Of a stretch of 64,000 nucleotides of DNA, positions 8,400 to 17,464 are shown piece by piece (position 1 is the first letter of the stretch; every line of letters starts with the position of its first letter). Origin of the DNA: Magnetospirillum sp902729445 (GTDB taxonomy: Bacteria; Pseudomonadota; Alphaproteobacteria; Rhodospirillales; Magnetospirillaceae); NCBI RefSeq assembly GCF_902729445.1, contig NZ_CACVCE010000001.1:248001-312000 (forward strand). The letters are read 5' to 3'. The notes under the pieces are model-generated. The model did no database searches, was not told the origin of the DNA, and worked only from the letters and a program-made list of their open reading frames with translations. The translations under genes were made by a program, and so were the position numbers.

Positions 8400-10102
8400 G
8401 CCATCCTTCCAACGGCGAATTGATTTTGGTGGTCGAGGATTCGGCGACCCAGGCGCTGCGTCTGCAGCTGGTGCTGGAAAATGCCGGCTTCTCCAGCGTC
8501 TGCGCCTATTCCGGCGAGGAAGCGCTGGAAGAGATGAACCGGCTGCTGCCCAGCCTGATCATCGTCGATTATCACCTGCCCGGCATCCAGGGCGACGAAT
8601 TGTGCCGCCAGATCCACATGAATCTGGGCACGCGCTCGATTCCGATCCTGATGCTGACCGCCGACGAGACCCAGACCACCGAGCTGCACGGCCTGGAATC
8701 CGGCGCCGACGATTTCGTGTCGAAGTCCGAAGACACCGAAATCCTGCTGCTGCGTGTCCACAATCTGCTGCGCCGTTCGGTTCGCGACTTCACCGTGCCC
8801 GACGCCGCCCGCTCGATGTTCCGTCGCGCCCGCGTGCTGATCGTCGATGACAGCAACACCTATCGGGAAAGCCTGGCCGCCGAGCTGCGCGACGAGGGCT
8901 GCGAGGTCACCCTGGCCGGCAGCGCCGCCGACGGATTGCGTCACCTGGACGAGGTGGATTTCGATTGCGTGATGGTCGACATGGTGATGCCGGAAATGGA
9001 CGGCATCGCCTTTTGCCAGCAACTGACCAAGCAGCGGACCGACGTCGAATCGCCCCTGGTGGTGTTGATGCTGTCGGCCTACGAGAACAAGGAAAACGTC
9101 GCCCGCGCCCTGGAAGCCGGCGCCGACGATTTCGTCGGCAAATCGACCGAGATGAGCGTGCTGCGCGCCCGCCTGCGCGCCCTGTTGCGCCGCAAGTTCC
9201 TGTTGGAACAGAACCAACGGATCATCGAGGAATTCCGCCTGCGCGAGATGGAAGCGCTGCGCGCCACCGCCGAGAAAGACGCGATGGAAGCCCGCGCCGC
9301 CCTGGCGGAAGGGCTGGCCAAGGCCAATGCCGAGCTGGAAGAGGCCAATCGCAAATTGCGCGAGACCCAGGTCCATCTGATCCAGTCGGAAAAGATGGCG
9401 TCGCTGGGCCAGTTGGTCGCCGGCATCGCCCACGAGATCAACAATCCGCTGTCGTTCGCCTTGTCCAACGTCTTCTCGATCGAGAACTGGCTGACCACGG
9501 TGCTGGGCGAGGCGGCCGATTCGTTGCCCGAAGCGGCACGCGGCCGGCTGGAAAAGGCCCGCTCGCGCATCGTCGATACCGGCCAGGGTCTGGAGCGGGT
9601 GCGCGAACTGGTGGTCAAGCTTCGCACCTTCTCGCGTCTGGACGAGGGCGAGTTCAAGACCATCGACGTCCGCGAGGCGCTGGAATCGGTGCTGCTGTTC
9701 CTGCGCCACAAGATGAGCAACCGCATCGAACTGGTCCGCGATTACGGCCCCGAGGCCGACCTGGCCTGCTTCGCCGGTCAGTTGAACCAAGTGGTGATGA
9801 ACATCATCGCCAACGCCGTCGATGCCATCCCCGACCAGGGAATCATCACCGTCGGCACCGCCATCGAGGACGACATGTTCGTCATCGAGGTCAAGGACAA
9901 TGGCTGCGGCATTCCGGCGGAAAACCTGGAACGGATTTACGATCCCTTCTTCACCACCAAGCCGGTCGGGCAAGGCACCGGGCTGGGGCTGGCGATTTCC
10001 TACAAGATCGTTCAGGCCCACAAGGGGCGGATCGAGGTGGAAAGCGAGGTCGGCAGCGGGACCAAGGTTCGGGTGTTGATTCCGCGCAACCTGACAGCCT
10101 GA
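8396..10102 (+). CDS. Double-receiver sensor histidine kinase (CheS3-like)
   Basis: A 568-residue soluble protein with two tandem N-terminal receivers: REC1 with Asp58 in IVDYHLPG, and REC2 (about 140-265) with Asp in VMVDMVMPEMDG. A coiled-coil (about 270-330) follows, then a HisKA domain with its H-box (GIAHEINNPLSF, His near 345) and a HATPase domain (MNIIANAVDAI, DNGCGIP, GTGLGLAIS). There is no transmembrane segment or sensory domain, so the input is probably phosphotransfer from CheA to the receivers. CheS3 of Rhodospirillum centenum, from memory, is a kinase with two receivers in the che3 cluster that signals to cyst development. The ATG overlaps the cheB stop, which makes it part of the chemosensory operon. 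Confidence 0.9.
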   Translation: MSHPSNGELILVVEDSATQALRLQLVLENAGFSSVCAYSGEEALEEMNRLLPSLIIVDYHLPGIQGDELCRQIHMNLGTRSIPILMLTADETQTTELHGLESGADDFVSKSEDTEILLLRVHNLLRRSVRDFTVPDAARSMFRRARVLIVDDSNTYRESLAAELRDEGCEVTLAGSAADGLRHLDEVDFDCVMVDMVMPEMDGIAFCQQLTKQRTDVESPLVVLMLSAYENKENVARALEAGADDFVGKSTEMSVLRARLRALLRRKFLLEQNQRIIEEFRLREMEALRATAEKDAMEARAALAEGLAKANAELEEANRKLRETQVHLIQSEKMASLGQLVAGIAHEINNPLSFALSNVFSIENWLTTVLGEAADSLPEAARGRLEKARSRIVDTGQGLERVRELVVKLRTFSRLDEGEFKTIDVREALESVLLFLRHKMSNRIELVRDYGPEADLACFAGQLNQVVMNIIANAVDAIPDQGIITVGTAIEDDMFVIEVKDNGCGIPAENLERIYDPFFTTKPVGQGTGLGLAISYKIVQAHKGRIEVESEVGSGTKVRVLIPRNLTA

Positions 10103-10121
10103 CGAAATAGGAGAGGGATCG

Positions 10122-11729
10122 ATGGTCGAGCACGGACACAAGGAATGCGTTCTCGTCGTCGATGACGAACCGCAGATCCTGACGGCGATCACCGACCTGC
10201 TGGAAGACGAGTTCACCGTTTTCACCGCCGAGACCGGCGCGCGGGCACTGGAAATCCTGGCCGCCCAAGAGATGGCCGTGGTGCTGTCGGACCAGCGCAT
10301 GCCCGGCATGACCGGCGCCGAACTGTTAAGCCATGTGCGCGAGGCCTCGGACGCCACCCGCGTCCTGGTGACCGGCTATTCCGATCTGGACGCCTTGGTC
10401 AAGGCGGTCAATCTGGGCCAGATTCACGCCTATCTGTCCAAGCCCTGGAACCCGCTGGAGCTGAAAGTGGTGGTGCGTACCGCCGCCGACCGCTGGCGCC
10501 TGGGCCGCAAGCTGGAACACGAACGCAATCTGCTGCGCTCGCTGATGAACAGCATCCCCGACGCCATCTTCTTCAAGGATGCCGATCTGCGCTTCACCCA
10601 GCTCAACCCGATCCAGGCGGCGCTGATCGGGGTGGCCGGCGAAGCCCAGGCGGTCGGCCGGACCCTGTCGGAGCTGGTCCCGGGGGCCGCCGCCGCCGCC
10701 CTGGAAGCGGCCGAACGCCAGCTGCTGGCCGAGGGCGGTACCAGCATCGACGACATCGTCGGCGTCACCGATGGTTCCGGCAACCAGGCCTGGTACTCCC
10801 ATACCAAGGTGCCGCTGCACGAAAACGGCACCATCGTCGGTCTGGTCGGCATCGCCCGCGATGTCACCAAGCGCAAGCAGGCCGAGGATTATCTGCGCCA
10901 CGCCCACGACCAGCTGCAAAAGGCGGTGGACGAGCGCACCATCGACCTGCAAGACGAGGTCAAGCGCCGCACCGAGGCCGAGCGCGAAGCCCGCGCCGCC
11001 CGCGACGTCGCCGAAGCGGCCAGCCGCGCCAAGACCATCTTCCTGGCCAACATGAGCCACGAATTGCGCACGCCCTTGAACGCCATCATCGGCTTCGCCG
11101 AATTGGCCGAAACCATGATGAACCCGTCCGAGTTGGAAAAGTATGGCGGCTTCATGTCCAATGTCACCGAATCGGCGCATCATCTGCTGCGGGTGATCAA
11201 CGACATCCTGGACGTTTCTCGGGTCGAGGTCGGCAAGGTGACCTTGCGCGAGGTCGAAGTGGATATCGGCGAGGTGATCGGCTCGGCCATCCGGCTGATC
11301 GGCCATGTCGCCTCGGCCAAGCGCCAGTCGGTGACCAGCTCGGTTCCCGACGGCTTCCCCATGGTGTTGGCCGACGAGCGGCTGCTGAAGCAGATCCTGC
11401 TGAACCTGGCGTCCAATGCCGCCAAGTTCACGCCCGTCGGCGGCCATTTTTCGGTGGAAGCGACGCTGATCGACAATCAGGTGACGGTGCTGGTCAAGGA
11501 TGATGGCGTCGGCATCGCCGCCGACGATATCTTGACCGTGCTGCAGCCGTTCGGCCAGGTCGAGAACAAGATGGCCCCCAAGCAGGAAGGTACCGGCCTG
11601 GGCCTGCCGCTGTCGAAGGGCTTCATGGAGCTGCATGGCGGCACGTTGTCGGTCGAATCGGTGGTCGATAAGGGGACCACCGTCACCCTGACCTTTCCGG
11701 CACACCGCACCATACCAAGGATGGGGTAA
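10122..11729 (+). CDS. Receiver-PAS-histidine kinase
   Basis: A 535-residue cytoplasmic protein. The N-terminal receiver is of the RpfG-like type (phospho-acceptor Asp in VLSDQRMPGM, lysine in LSKPW). A PAS domain (about 140-255, LMNSIPDAIFFKD) and a coiled coil follow, then HisKA (NMSHELRTPLNAIIGF) and HATPase (LLNLASNAAKF, DDGVGIA, GTGLGLPLSKG). A strong AGGAGAGGG Shine-Dalgarno lies before ATG 10122, 19 bases after the previous gene, so it is likely in the same transcript. It is a candidate second relay kinase, or an output modulator working with the preceding double-receiver kinase. The PAS cofactor or ligand is not evident from sequence. Confidence 0.88.
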   Translation: MVEHGHKECVLVVDDEPQILTAITDLLEDEFTVFTAETGARALEILAAQEMAVVLSDQRMPGMTGAELLSHVREASDATRVLVTGYSDLDALVKAVNLGQIHAYLSKPWNPLELKVVVRTAADRWRLGRKLEHERNLLRSLMNSIPDAIFFKDADLRFTQLNPIQAALIGVAGEAQAVGRTLSELVPGAAAAALEAAERQLLAEGGTSIDDIVGVTDGSGNQAWYSHTKVPLHENGTIVGLVGIARDVTKRKQAEDYLRHAHDQLQKAVDERTIDLQDEVKRRTEAEREARAARDVAEAASRAKTIFLANMSHELRTPLNAIIGFAELAETMMNPSELEKYGGFMSNVTESAHHLLRVINDILDVSRVEVGKVTLREVEVDIGEVIGSAIRLIGHVASAKRQSVTSSVPDGFPMVLADERLLKQILLNLASNAAKFTPVGGHFSVEATLIDNQVTVLVKDDGVGIAADDILTVLQPFGQVENKMAPKQEGTGLGLPLSKGFMELHGGTLSVESVVDKGTTVTLTFPAHRTIPRMG

Positions 11730-11803
11730 GTACGCACAGGCACCGTCGCCATATCCCTTTGACGCATGTGCGATAGGCACAAACTTCGCGTTCTGGAGGG
11801 GAC

Positions 11804-12220
11804 ATGTTGATCGTCTGGAGCCAAGGGTTCGATATCGGCCATGCCGATATCGACGACGACCACCGCGTCGTGGTCGACATCATCAACAACCTGAACGATT
11901 CCCATGGCGACGCCGCCCTGGTCAGCTGGGCGCTGTCGGGCCTGGACCGCTATGTAAGGCGGCATTTCGCCCGCGAGGAGGCCTTGATGCGGGCCGGCCA
12001 ATACCCGGACCTCGAGGCCCATATCGCCCTGCACGGTGAATTCCGCCGGCAGATCATCGAGCTCAGGGATCGCTGGGAGCACAAGCGCGTCCCGGTGATC
12101 GAGGCGGAAACCCTGCTGATCCTGGCCCATTGGTGGATGACCCACATCCGCCACGAGGACCCCAAATATGTGCCGTGGGTGATCGCGCCGGTGTCGGTCA
12201 GGCAGCAGGACGCGGCCTAG
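11804..12220 (+). CDS. Bacteriohemerythrin
   Basis: A 138-residue single-domain hemerythrin carrying the full set of diiron ligands: His20, His54, Glu58, His73, His77, His114 and Asp119. Such proteins bind O2 at a non-heme diiron centre and serve in O2 sensing, storage or delivery, and are common in magnetic and other microaerophilic spirilla. A strong GGAGGGG ribosome site precedes the ATG. It follows the kinase cluster after a 74-base gap, in which a TTGACG sequence near 11759 could be part of its own promoter, though no convincing -10 is seen. It is convergent with the T1SS adaptor gene. A link to the chemosensory pathway is inferred only from position. Confidence 0.92.
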   Translation: MLIVWSQGFDIGHADIDDDHRVVVDIINNLNDSHGDAALVSWALSGLDRYVRRHFAREEALMRAGQYPDLEAHIALHGEFRRQIIELRDRWEHKRVPVIEAETLLILAHWWMTHIRHEDPKYVPWVIAPVSVRQQDAA

Positions 12221-12232
12221 GCCAAGGATGGT

Positions 12233-13816
12233 CTAACGCTCGCGGAAGGCTTCGTGGCGCAGCTTCAGGACCGGCTTGATCAAATATTCCATCACCGTGC
12301 GGGTGCCGGTGTGGATATCGACGGTGGCCTGCATGCCGGCGGTGATCGAGCGCTTCGAGCCCTCGTCGCCGAGATAGGCCTTTTCGGTCTGAACCACCAC
12401 CCGGTAGAAGGCCTGATTGTCCTGGCCGACGGTGGTGTCGGGGGCGACCATGATGACCTTGCCTTCCAGCCCGCCATAGGTGGTGTAGTCATAGGCGGTC
12501 AGCTTGACCATCGCCGGCTGGCCGACCTGAACATAGCCGCGATCCATCGGATTCAGCCGGACATCGATCTGCAGGCGTTCGTGCAGCGGCACGATTTCCA
12601 TGATCGGGTCGCCGGCCCGGACCACGCCGCCGATGGTGTTGGCCCGCAAATTCTTGACGATGCCGTCGATCGGACTGGTCAGCAGGGTGCGCCGCTGCTG
12701 ATCCGACGCCTGGCTCAGCAATTCGCGGGTGCGCGCCAGGTTCAGCTCGGCCTCGCCCAGTTCGCCCTGGGCCTGGCGGATGAACTTGGCCTGCTCCTCC
12801 TCGATGCGACCCTTGGCCTCGGCCAGGGCGGCCTGGGCGCGGGGGATCGAGGCGCGCAAGGTTTCAAGCACGCCCTCTTGCTCCTCGACCTGGCCCTGCA
12901 GGGCGACGTGGTCCATGCGTGAGGTCAGTCCCGATTTGATCAATTCGGTCGACATCGCCAGGCGCTCGCGCACCAGCCGCAGGTTGGACAGCACGGCGCG
13001 CTGGCGGGCGTCGAGTTCCTGGACCTCGCCATGCTTGCCGCGCACCTGGTCCTGCATCACCGACAAGGTGGCCTTCAAGGCCTGGCGCCGGCTGTCGAAA
13101 ATGCGCTTTTCCGATTCCACCAAGGTCGGCTGCCGGGCGGCTTCGGCCGCGGGGAAGTCGATGATGTCCTTGCCGGCCAGTTCGGCCTGCAGGCGCGCGC
13201 GCTGCAGCACCAGGCCGTCCAGGCGCACCTGCAGTTCCTCGCGGTTCATCGACGACGCCGACAATTCCAGCTGCATCAAGGGCGTGCCCTCTTTGACCTC
13301 GGCGCCGTCGGACACCAAGATCTCGCGCACGACGCCGCCTTCCAGGTGCTGGATCACCTTGACCTTGCCCTCGGGGACCACGTCGCCCTGGGCGACCGAT
13401 ACCTCGTCCAGGCGGGCGAACATCGCCCACACCACCGACAAGGCCGTCGCTCCCATGACGAAGCGCGACAAGGTGGTCCAGGTCGGCAGCGGGTAGGATT
13501 GCCCCAGGGTCCACAGGCGGCCGCCTTGCGGGTTGGCCGGCTCGTGCTTGCGCGGGATGGCCGATTGCGGCCCGATCCAGCGCAGGAAGGCGCCGATCCG
13601 CGCCAAGGCAAGGGCCAGCGGCGGCGGCGGCGCGGCGGGGTCCGAGGCGACCAGCAGGCCGCGCAATCGCGCCATCACCAGATTGGCCCATGCGGCCGGC
13701 CCGGTCGGACGGGGCGCGGGGGCGGGGTCGGGCAGCCCAAGCTGGCCCAGGGCCAAGCCGGCCATGTCGGGCGGCGGCTGGGGGGCTGCGGGCGGAAGGG
13801 GCGGCGCCTCGGTCAT
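12233..13816 (-). CDS. HlyD-family periplasmic adaptor of type I secretion system 1
   Basis: A 527-residue membrane fusion protein linking the inner-membrane ABC exporter to the TolC-like channel. One transmembrane helix lies near residue 115-135. It is followed by a lipoyl half-motif (KVKVIQHLEGGVVREILV), a long coiled coil (about 200-360) and the C-terminal beta-barrel (PIDGIVKNLRANTIGGVV, AGMQATVDIHTGTRTVMEYL). The first 110 residues are an unusually long Pro/Ala-rich cytoplasmic extension; HlyD/PrtE proteins normally have about 20-60 residues there. The ATG overlaps the stop of the ABC gene (ATGA). This is the last gene of the operon tolC-ABC-hlyD. Confidence 0.92.
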   Translation of the reverse strand: MTEAPPLPPAAPQPPPDMAGLALGQLGLPDPAPAPRPTGPAAWANLVMARLRGLLVASDPAAPPPPLALALARIGAFLRWIGPQSAIPRKHEPANPQGGRLWTLGQSYPLPTWTTLSRFVMGATALSVVWAMFARLDEVSVAQGDVVPEGKVKVIQHLEGGVVREILVSDGAEVKEGTPLMQLELSASSMNREELQVRLDGLVLQRARLQAELAGKDIIDFPAAEAARQPTLVESEKRIFDSRRQALKATLSVMQDQVRGKHGEVQELDARQRAVLSNLRLVRERLAMSTELIKSGLTSRMDHVALQGQVEEQEGVLETLRASIPRAQAALAEAKGRIEEEQAKFIRQAQGELGEAELNLARTRELLSQASDQQRRTLLTSPIDGIVKNLRANTIGGVVRAGDPIMEIVPLHERLQIDVRLNPMDRGYVQVGQPAMVKLTAYDYTTYGGLEGKVIMVAPDTTVGQDNQAFYRVVVQTEKAYLGDEGSKRSITAGMQATVDIHTGTRTVMEYLIKPVLKLRHEAFRER

Positions 13817-15612
13817 GGCGTCACCGAGCCCTGCAATTGCGGCGGCATGGCCGGCATCGGAGCCGACGGGGCCGCCGGAGCCCCGGGGGTCCCGGGCGCC
13901 TGGGTGCGCGGGCGTGCCCCCAAGATCTCGGGCAGGACCTTGGCGGCCGGTCCGGCGGCGGCCAGATGGCCGCGATCGATCACCACCACGTCGCGGCAGG
14001 CCGGCAGCAGCACCGGCGAGTGGGTGACGATGATGATGGTGCGTTCCTTGGCCAGCTCCATCAGTGTCGCGCGCAGGGCTTCCTCGGCCTGGCGGTCCAG
14101 GCTGGCCGACGGCTCGTCCAGCACCAGCACCGGCGGGTTTCCGACCAGGGCACGGGCGATGGCGATACGCTGGCGCTGGCCGGCCGACAGGCGCGAGCCG
14201 GCCTCGCCGATCTGGGTGGCGTATCCTTCGGGAAGGTCAGCGATGGCCTGGTGCACGCCGGCCGCCTTGGCGGCGTCCAGGATGGCGTCGTCGTCGGCGC
14301 CGGGTGCGCCATAGGCGATGTTGTCGCGGACCGTGGTGGCGAACAGCAGGGTTTCTTGCGGGACATAGCCCATCCAGCCGGCCAGCTCGGCGCGGGTGAA
14401 CTGGGCGATGTCGGATTCGTCGAGCAGGATGCGGCCCCTGGACGGGCTGTAAAGGCCCAGCAGCAGCTTCAAAAGGGTGGTCTTGCCGCAGCCGTTGCGG
14501 CCCAGGATCGCGGTGATGCCGCCCGGCAGGATCTGCAGGCGCTCGATCTCCAGCGTCGGCTCCTTGGCCTTTTCGTCATAGGCGAAGGTCACCTGCTCGA
14601 CGGTCAGCAGACCCTTGGGGCGCTCGCGGCGGATGGCGCTGGTGGTGCGTTCCTCGGTCTCCGAGAATACCGCGCTCAGGCGATCGACCGACTGGCGGAA
14701 CGACCCGAAGGTGCGCCAGGCCCCGACCAATTGATTGATCGGGCCGTAAAGGCGCGACGACAGCATGTTGCAGGCCACCAGGGCGCCCATGCTGAGCTCC
14801 TGGTTGATGATGAACACCGCGCCGACCGAGGTCAGCGCCGCGCTGGCCAGCGTGGTCAGGCCGGTGCCCAGATTGACATAGCCGTCGCCGATGGCGCCGC
14901 GCTCGATGGAATGCTCGATGGCCCCGGCCTGGCGTTCCTCCCACAATGGCCGCAGCGCCCGGTCCAGCGACACCGCCTTGACGGTGCCGCGCCCGGCGAT
15001 GATCTCGGCCACCAGGGCGTCGCGCGACTGGGTGACGTTCTTCTCGCGCTGGGACGATTCGGCCAGGCTTTTGCCCGAGCGCCAGGCCAGCACCACGAAG
15101 GCTACGAACATCGCCAGGAACACCATGGCCAGCGGCTTACCGATCATGAAGATGACGACCAGGAAGATCAGCACATAGGGCAGGTCGGCCATCAGCACGG
15201 CGGTTCCGCCCGACAGCGTGTTGCGGATGGTATCGACGTCGCGGAACAATTGCTGCCAATAGGAACCCGGCCGGGATTCCAGCGTCCTGAGCGGCAGGCG
15301 GATCAGCTTGTCGAACAGGCGCGTGCCGATCTCGACATCGATCCGCAAGGCGACGGTCTGCATCACGCGGCCGCGCGACTGGCGCAGGATGTAGTCGAAG
15401 GCCAGCACCAGGAAGACGCCGATGACCATGCCCTTCAAGGTCTCGAGCGCCGAGTGGCCGATGACGCGGTCATAGACCTGCATCACGAAGATCGGGACCG
15501 CCAGGGCCAGGATATTGATGAAGGCCGAGGTGGCCAGCATCTCGCGGACCACCGGGCGCAAGGGCTCGATGATGTCGATCAGCCAGGCATTTTTCGATGG
15601 TGCGTCGCTCAT
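13813..15612 (-). CDS. Type I secretion system ABC permease/ATPase 1
   Basis: A 599-residue half-transporter with an N-terminal six-helix ABC membrane domain and a C-terminal nucleotide-binding domain. All nucleotide-binding motifs are canonical: Walker A GRNGCGKTT, Q-loop YVPQE, signature LSAGQ, Walker B VLVLDEPSASLD and H-loop VTHSP. It has no N-terminal C39 or C39-like domain and resembles PrtD/LapB-type exporters of RTX or adhesin substrates. It lies 54 bases downstream of the tolC-like gene and overlaps hlyD by four bases. No substrate gene is adjacent, so the cargo is unknown. It could be the large adhesin at 25009-36236 or a protein encoded elsewhere. Confidence 0.93.
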   Translation of the reverse strand: MSDAPSKNAWLIDIIEPLRPVVREMLATSAFINILALAVPIFVMQVYDRVIGHSALETLKGMVIGVFLVLAFDYILRQSRGRVMQTVALRIDVEIGTRLFDKLIRLPLRTLESRPGSYWQQLFRDVDTIRNTLSGGTAVLMADLPYVLIFLVVIFMIGKPLAMVFLAMFVAFVVLAWRSGKSLAESSQREKNVTQSRDALVAEIIAGRGTVKAVSLDRALRPLWEERQAGAIEHSIERGAIGDGYVNLGTGLTTLASAALTSVGAVFIINQELSMGALVACNMLSSRLYGPINQLVGAWRTFGSFRQSVDRLSAVFSETEERTTSAIRRERPKGLLTVEQVTFAYDEKAKEPTLEIERLQILPGGITAILGRNGCGKTTLLKLLLGLYSPSRGRILLDESDIAQFTRAELAGWMGYVPQETLLFATTVRDNIAYGAPGADDDAILDAAKAAGVHQAIADLPEGYATQIGEAGSRLSAGQRQRIAIARALVGNPPVLVLDEPSASLDRQAEEALRATLMELAKERTIIIVTHSPVLLPACRDVVVIDRGHLAAAGPAAKVLPEILGARPRTQAPGTPGAPAAPSAPMPAMPPQLQGSVTP

Positions 15613-15666
15613 GCCCAGACTCTTGCCCGAGGTTGCGCGTCACGCAAACGAAATGTGCGGCCCGGC

Positions 15667-17229
15667 CTACCTTTGGCCCTTTCGGGCGGCGGCCTGGTCG
15701 GATTGACGCAGCAGATCGGACATGCGCGACCGGACGCCCTCGGCCTCGTCCTTGCGGGCCGACACCGGCATGGCCGCCAGCGAATTGGCGCCGGATTGCT
15801 GACGGTTCAGGTCGCGCGCGGTCGGGACAGCCATGCGGCCCGGATATTGCGGCGGAAGCGTGGCGGCCTGCTCGATCACCGGCAATTCCAGGCGGCCGAT
15901 GCCGGCCAGCAACTCATAAGAATGCTTGATGATGTTGTAATAGGCCTGGGTGCGCTCGATCTGGGCCAGGATGATGGCGTTTTCCTCGTCCAGCACTTCC
16001 TGGACGGTGGCCTTGCCGGCGTCGCGCTGCTTCTTCTTCGCCTCCCAGACTTCCTCGGCCAGGATGGCGGCGTTGTCCTGCAGGTCCAGGCTTTCCTTGG
16101 CGTTGTTCAGCTTGTGCCAGGCGCTGCGCACTTCGTTGGCGACAGTGCGCATGGCATCCAGGTGATCGTCCTTGGCGGCGGTGGCGTTGAAGGTGGCCTG
16201 GGCGACCTGGGAATCGGTCTTGAAGCCCGAGAACAGTTCCCAGGTGGCGGTCAGCAGCAGCGACCAGTCGCGGCGCACGCCCAGGGTGGCGTTCTTGTCG
16301 TTTTCGTAATTGGCCTTGCCGATCAGGTCCAGCGTCGGGAAGTAGCCGGCTTCCATCACCCGCTTCTGCTCGCTCAAGGATTCGATCTTGAACGCGGCGG
16401 AATCGACCATCGGGCTTTCGTCTTCGGCGGCACGCAAGGCCGATTCCAGTTCGCTCGGCAGGACCGTCGCCGGAATCGGCGGGTCGCTCATCTTCGACAC
16501 TTCCGGAGCGTGGCCGAAATTTTGGGCGAAGATCGAGGCGTAGACCTGGAAGTCGCGTTCATAGGCCAGACGGCGGACCTTGGCCACCTGCAGGCGCTGC
16601 TTGGCGGCCAGGACGTCGGCGGCGATGCCCGAGCCCTTTTGCACGCGCTCGTCTTCCAGGTTCTGCTGCTCGGCGATCTTGCGTTCGCTCTCGCGCGCCA
16701 ACTGGATCATCTTGTGATAGCGCAAGACCTCGACATAGGCGCTCATGCCCTCGGAAAACACCGTCTTGCGGGCGACGCGCAGATCGGCTTCGGCCATGGC
16801 CTTGGCGGCCTTGGCCTGATCGACCTGGGCGTCGGTCGAGAAGCCGTCGAAGATCTTCTGGGTGACGGTGATGCCGGCGGTTTCGCGGCCCTTGTAGTAA
16901 CGGTGGCCTTCGGTGGTGCGCCGGGTCGGGCTGTCGACATATTCCGGGCCGGAATCGCCAGTGAGCTTGACCGTCGGCAGATAGCCGGAGCGGGCGACGC
17001 CGATTCCCTCGGTGCTGGAGCCTACGGAATTGCGCTTGGATTGCAGTTTCGGGTGGTTTTCGTCGGCGGTACGCAGTTCATCAAGCAGAGTCTGCGCGTC
17101 AGACGCTGGCGCCGAGGCGAGCAATACGGCGACCATCGCACCGGATGCCAGAAGCAGAGAGCGGAAAGACTGTACGGACAAGAAGACTTCCCCCTGAAAC
17201 CAACTCGAAGCCAAAGGCGCGAACATCAT
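15667..17229 (-). CDS. TolC-family outer-membrane efflux/secretion channel
   Basis: A 520-residue TolC-like protein with repeated long helical OEP regions (for example SEQKRVMEAGYFPTLDLIGK and YYNIIKHSYELLAGIGRLEL near the C-terminus). It would form the outer-membrane conduit for the two downstream T1SS genes. The start is uncertain. ATG 17229 or 17226 has an AAGG site but gives an oddly long N-region. A TTG at 17181, preceded by GGGGGAAG, gives a cleaner signal peptide (SLLLASGAMVAVLLASAPASDAQ split around the AxA-like cleavage site). It is the only outer-membrane channel in the window, so it may also serve the second exporter at 36276-41607, which lacks one. Confidence 0.9.
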   Translation of the reverse strand: MMFAPLASSWFQGEVFLSVQSFRSLLLASGAMVAVLLASAPASDAQTLLDELRTADENHPKLQSKRNSVGSSTEGIGVARSGYLPTVKLTGDSGPEYVDSPTRRTTEGHRYYKGRETAGITVTQKIFDGFSTDAQVDQAKAAKAMAEADLRVARKTVFSEGMSAYVEVLRYHKMIQLARESERKIAEQQNLEDERVQKGSGIAADVLAAKQRLQVAKVRRLAYERDFQVYASIFAQNFGHAPEVSKMSDPPIPATVLPSELESALRAAEDESPMVDSAAFKIESLSEQKRVMEAGYFPTLDLIGKANYENDKNATLGVRRDWSLLLTATWELFSGFKTDSQVAQATFNATAAKDDHLDAMRTVANEVRSAWHKLNNAKESLDLQDNAAILAEEVWEAKKKQRDAGKATVQEVLDEENAIILAQIERTQAYYNIIKHSYELLAGIGRLELPVIEQAATLPPQYPGRMAVPTARDLNRQQSGANSLAAMPVSARKDEAEGVRSRMSDLLRQSDQAAARKGQR

Positions 17230-17464
17230 GCCGCCGCCTTCACCCGCGCGACATTCTTATACACCCATTGAAATGCCGGGAAAACCACCGAAGCCAGGCA
17301 TTCCAAGTATGGCCAGTATGACCCACCATCAGAAGATATAACCCGATCACTTTGATTTATAAAGCAATAAACGACAGCCGAAGCGCGGCCGCGTCTGGCG
17401 AACGGTGAAAAATGCTACTCAAAGAGGTGCAAACCTGCTAAGAATGCAGCCTTAAGGTACAATT
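17230..17464. promoter_or_regulatory. Intergenic region between divergent tolC-like and GntR-family genes
   Basis: A 235-base, comparatively AT-rich divergent promoter region. On the minus strand TATAAG (complement of 17255-17260) could be the -10 of the T1SS operon, with only a weak TTTTCC -35 seventeen bases upstream. On the plus side the palindrome ACAATTGT (17459-17466) overlaps the GTG start of the regulator and could be an autoregulatory operator. GntR/FCD proteins bind short palindromes of this kind, but it is only 8 bases and could be chance. I see no ORF or RNA gene here. Confidence 0.35.

Noticed and set aside
13690..17271. Very long open frames antisense to the T1SS genes, and others antisense to the adhesin (27736-31812, 32691-37892) and che genes
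   Set aside because: They run opposite to genes with clear family motifs, have low-complexity Gly/Ala/Arg/His/Gln composition, and match no family. They are a by-product of high GC codon usage.
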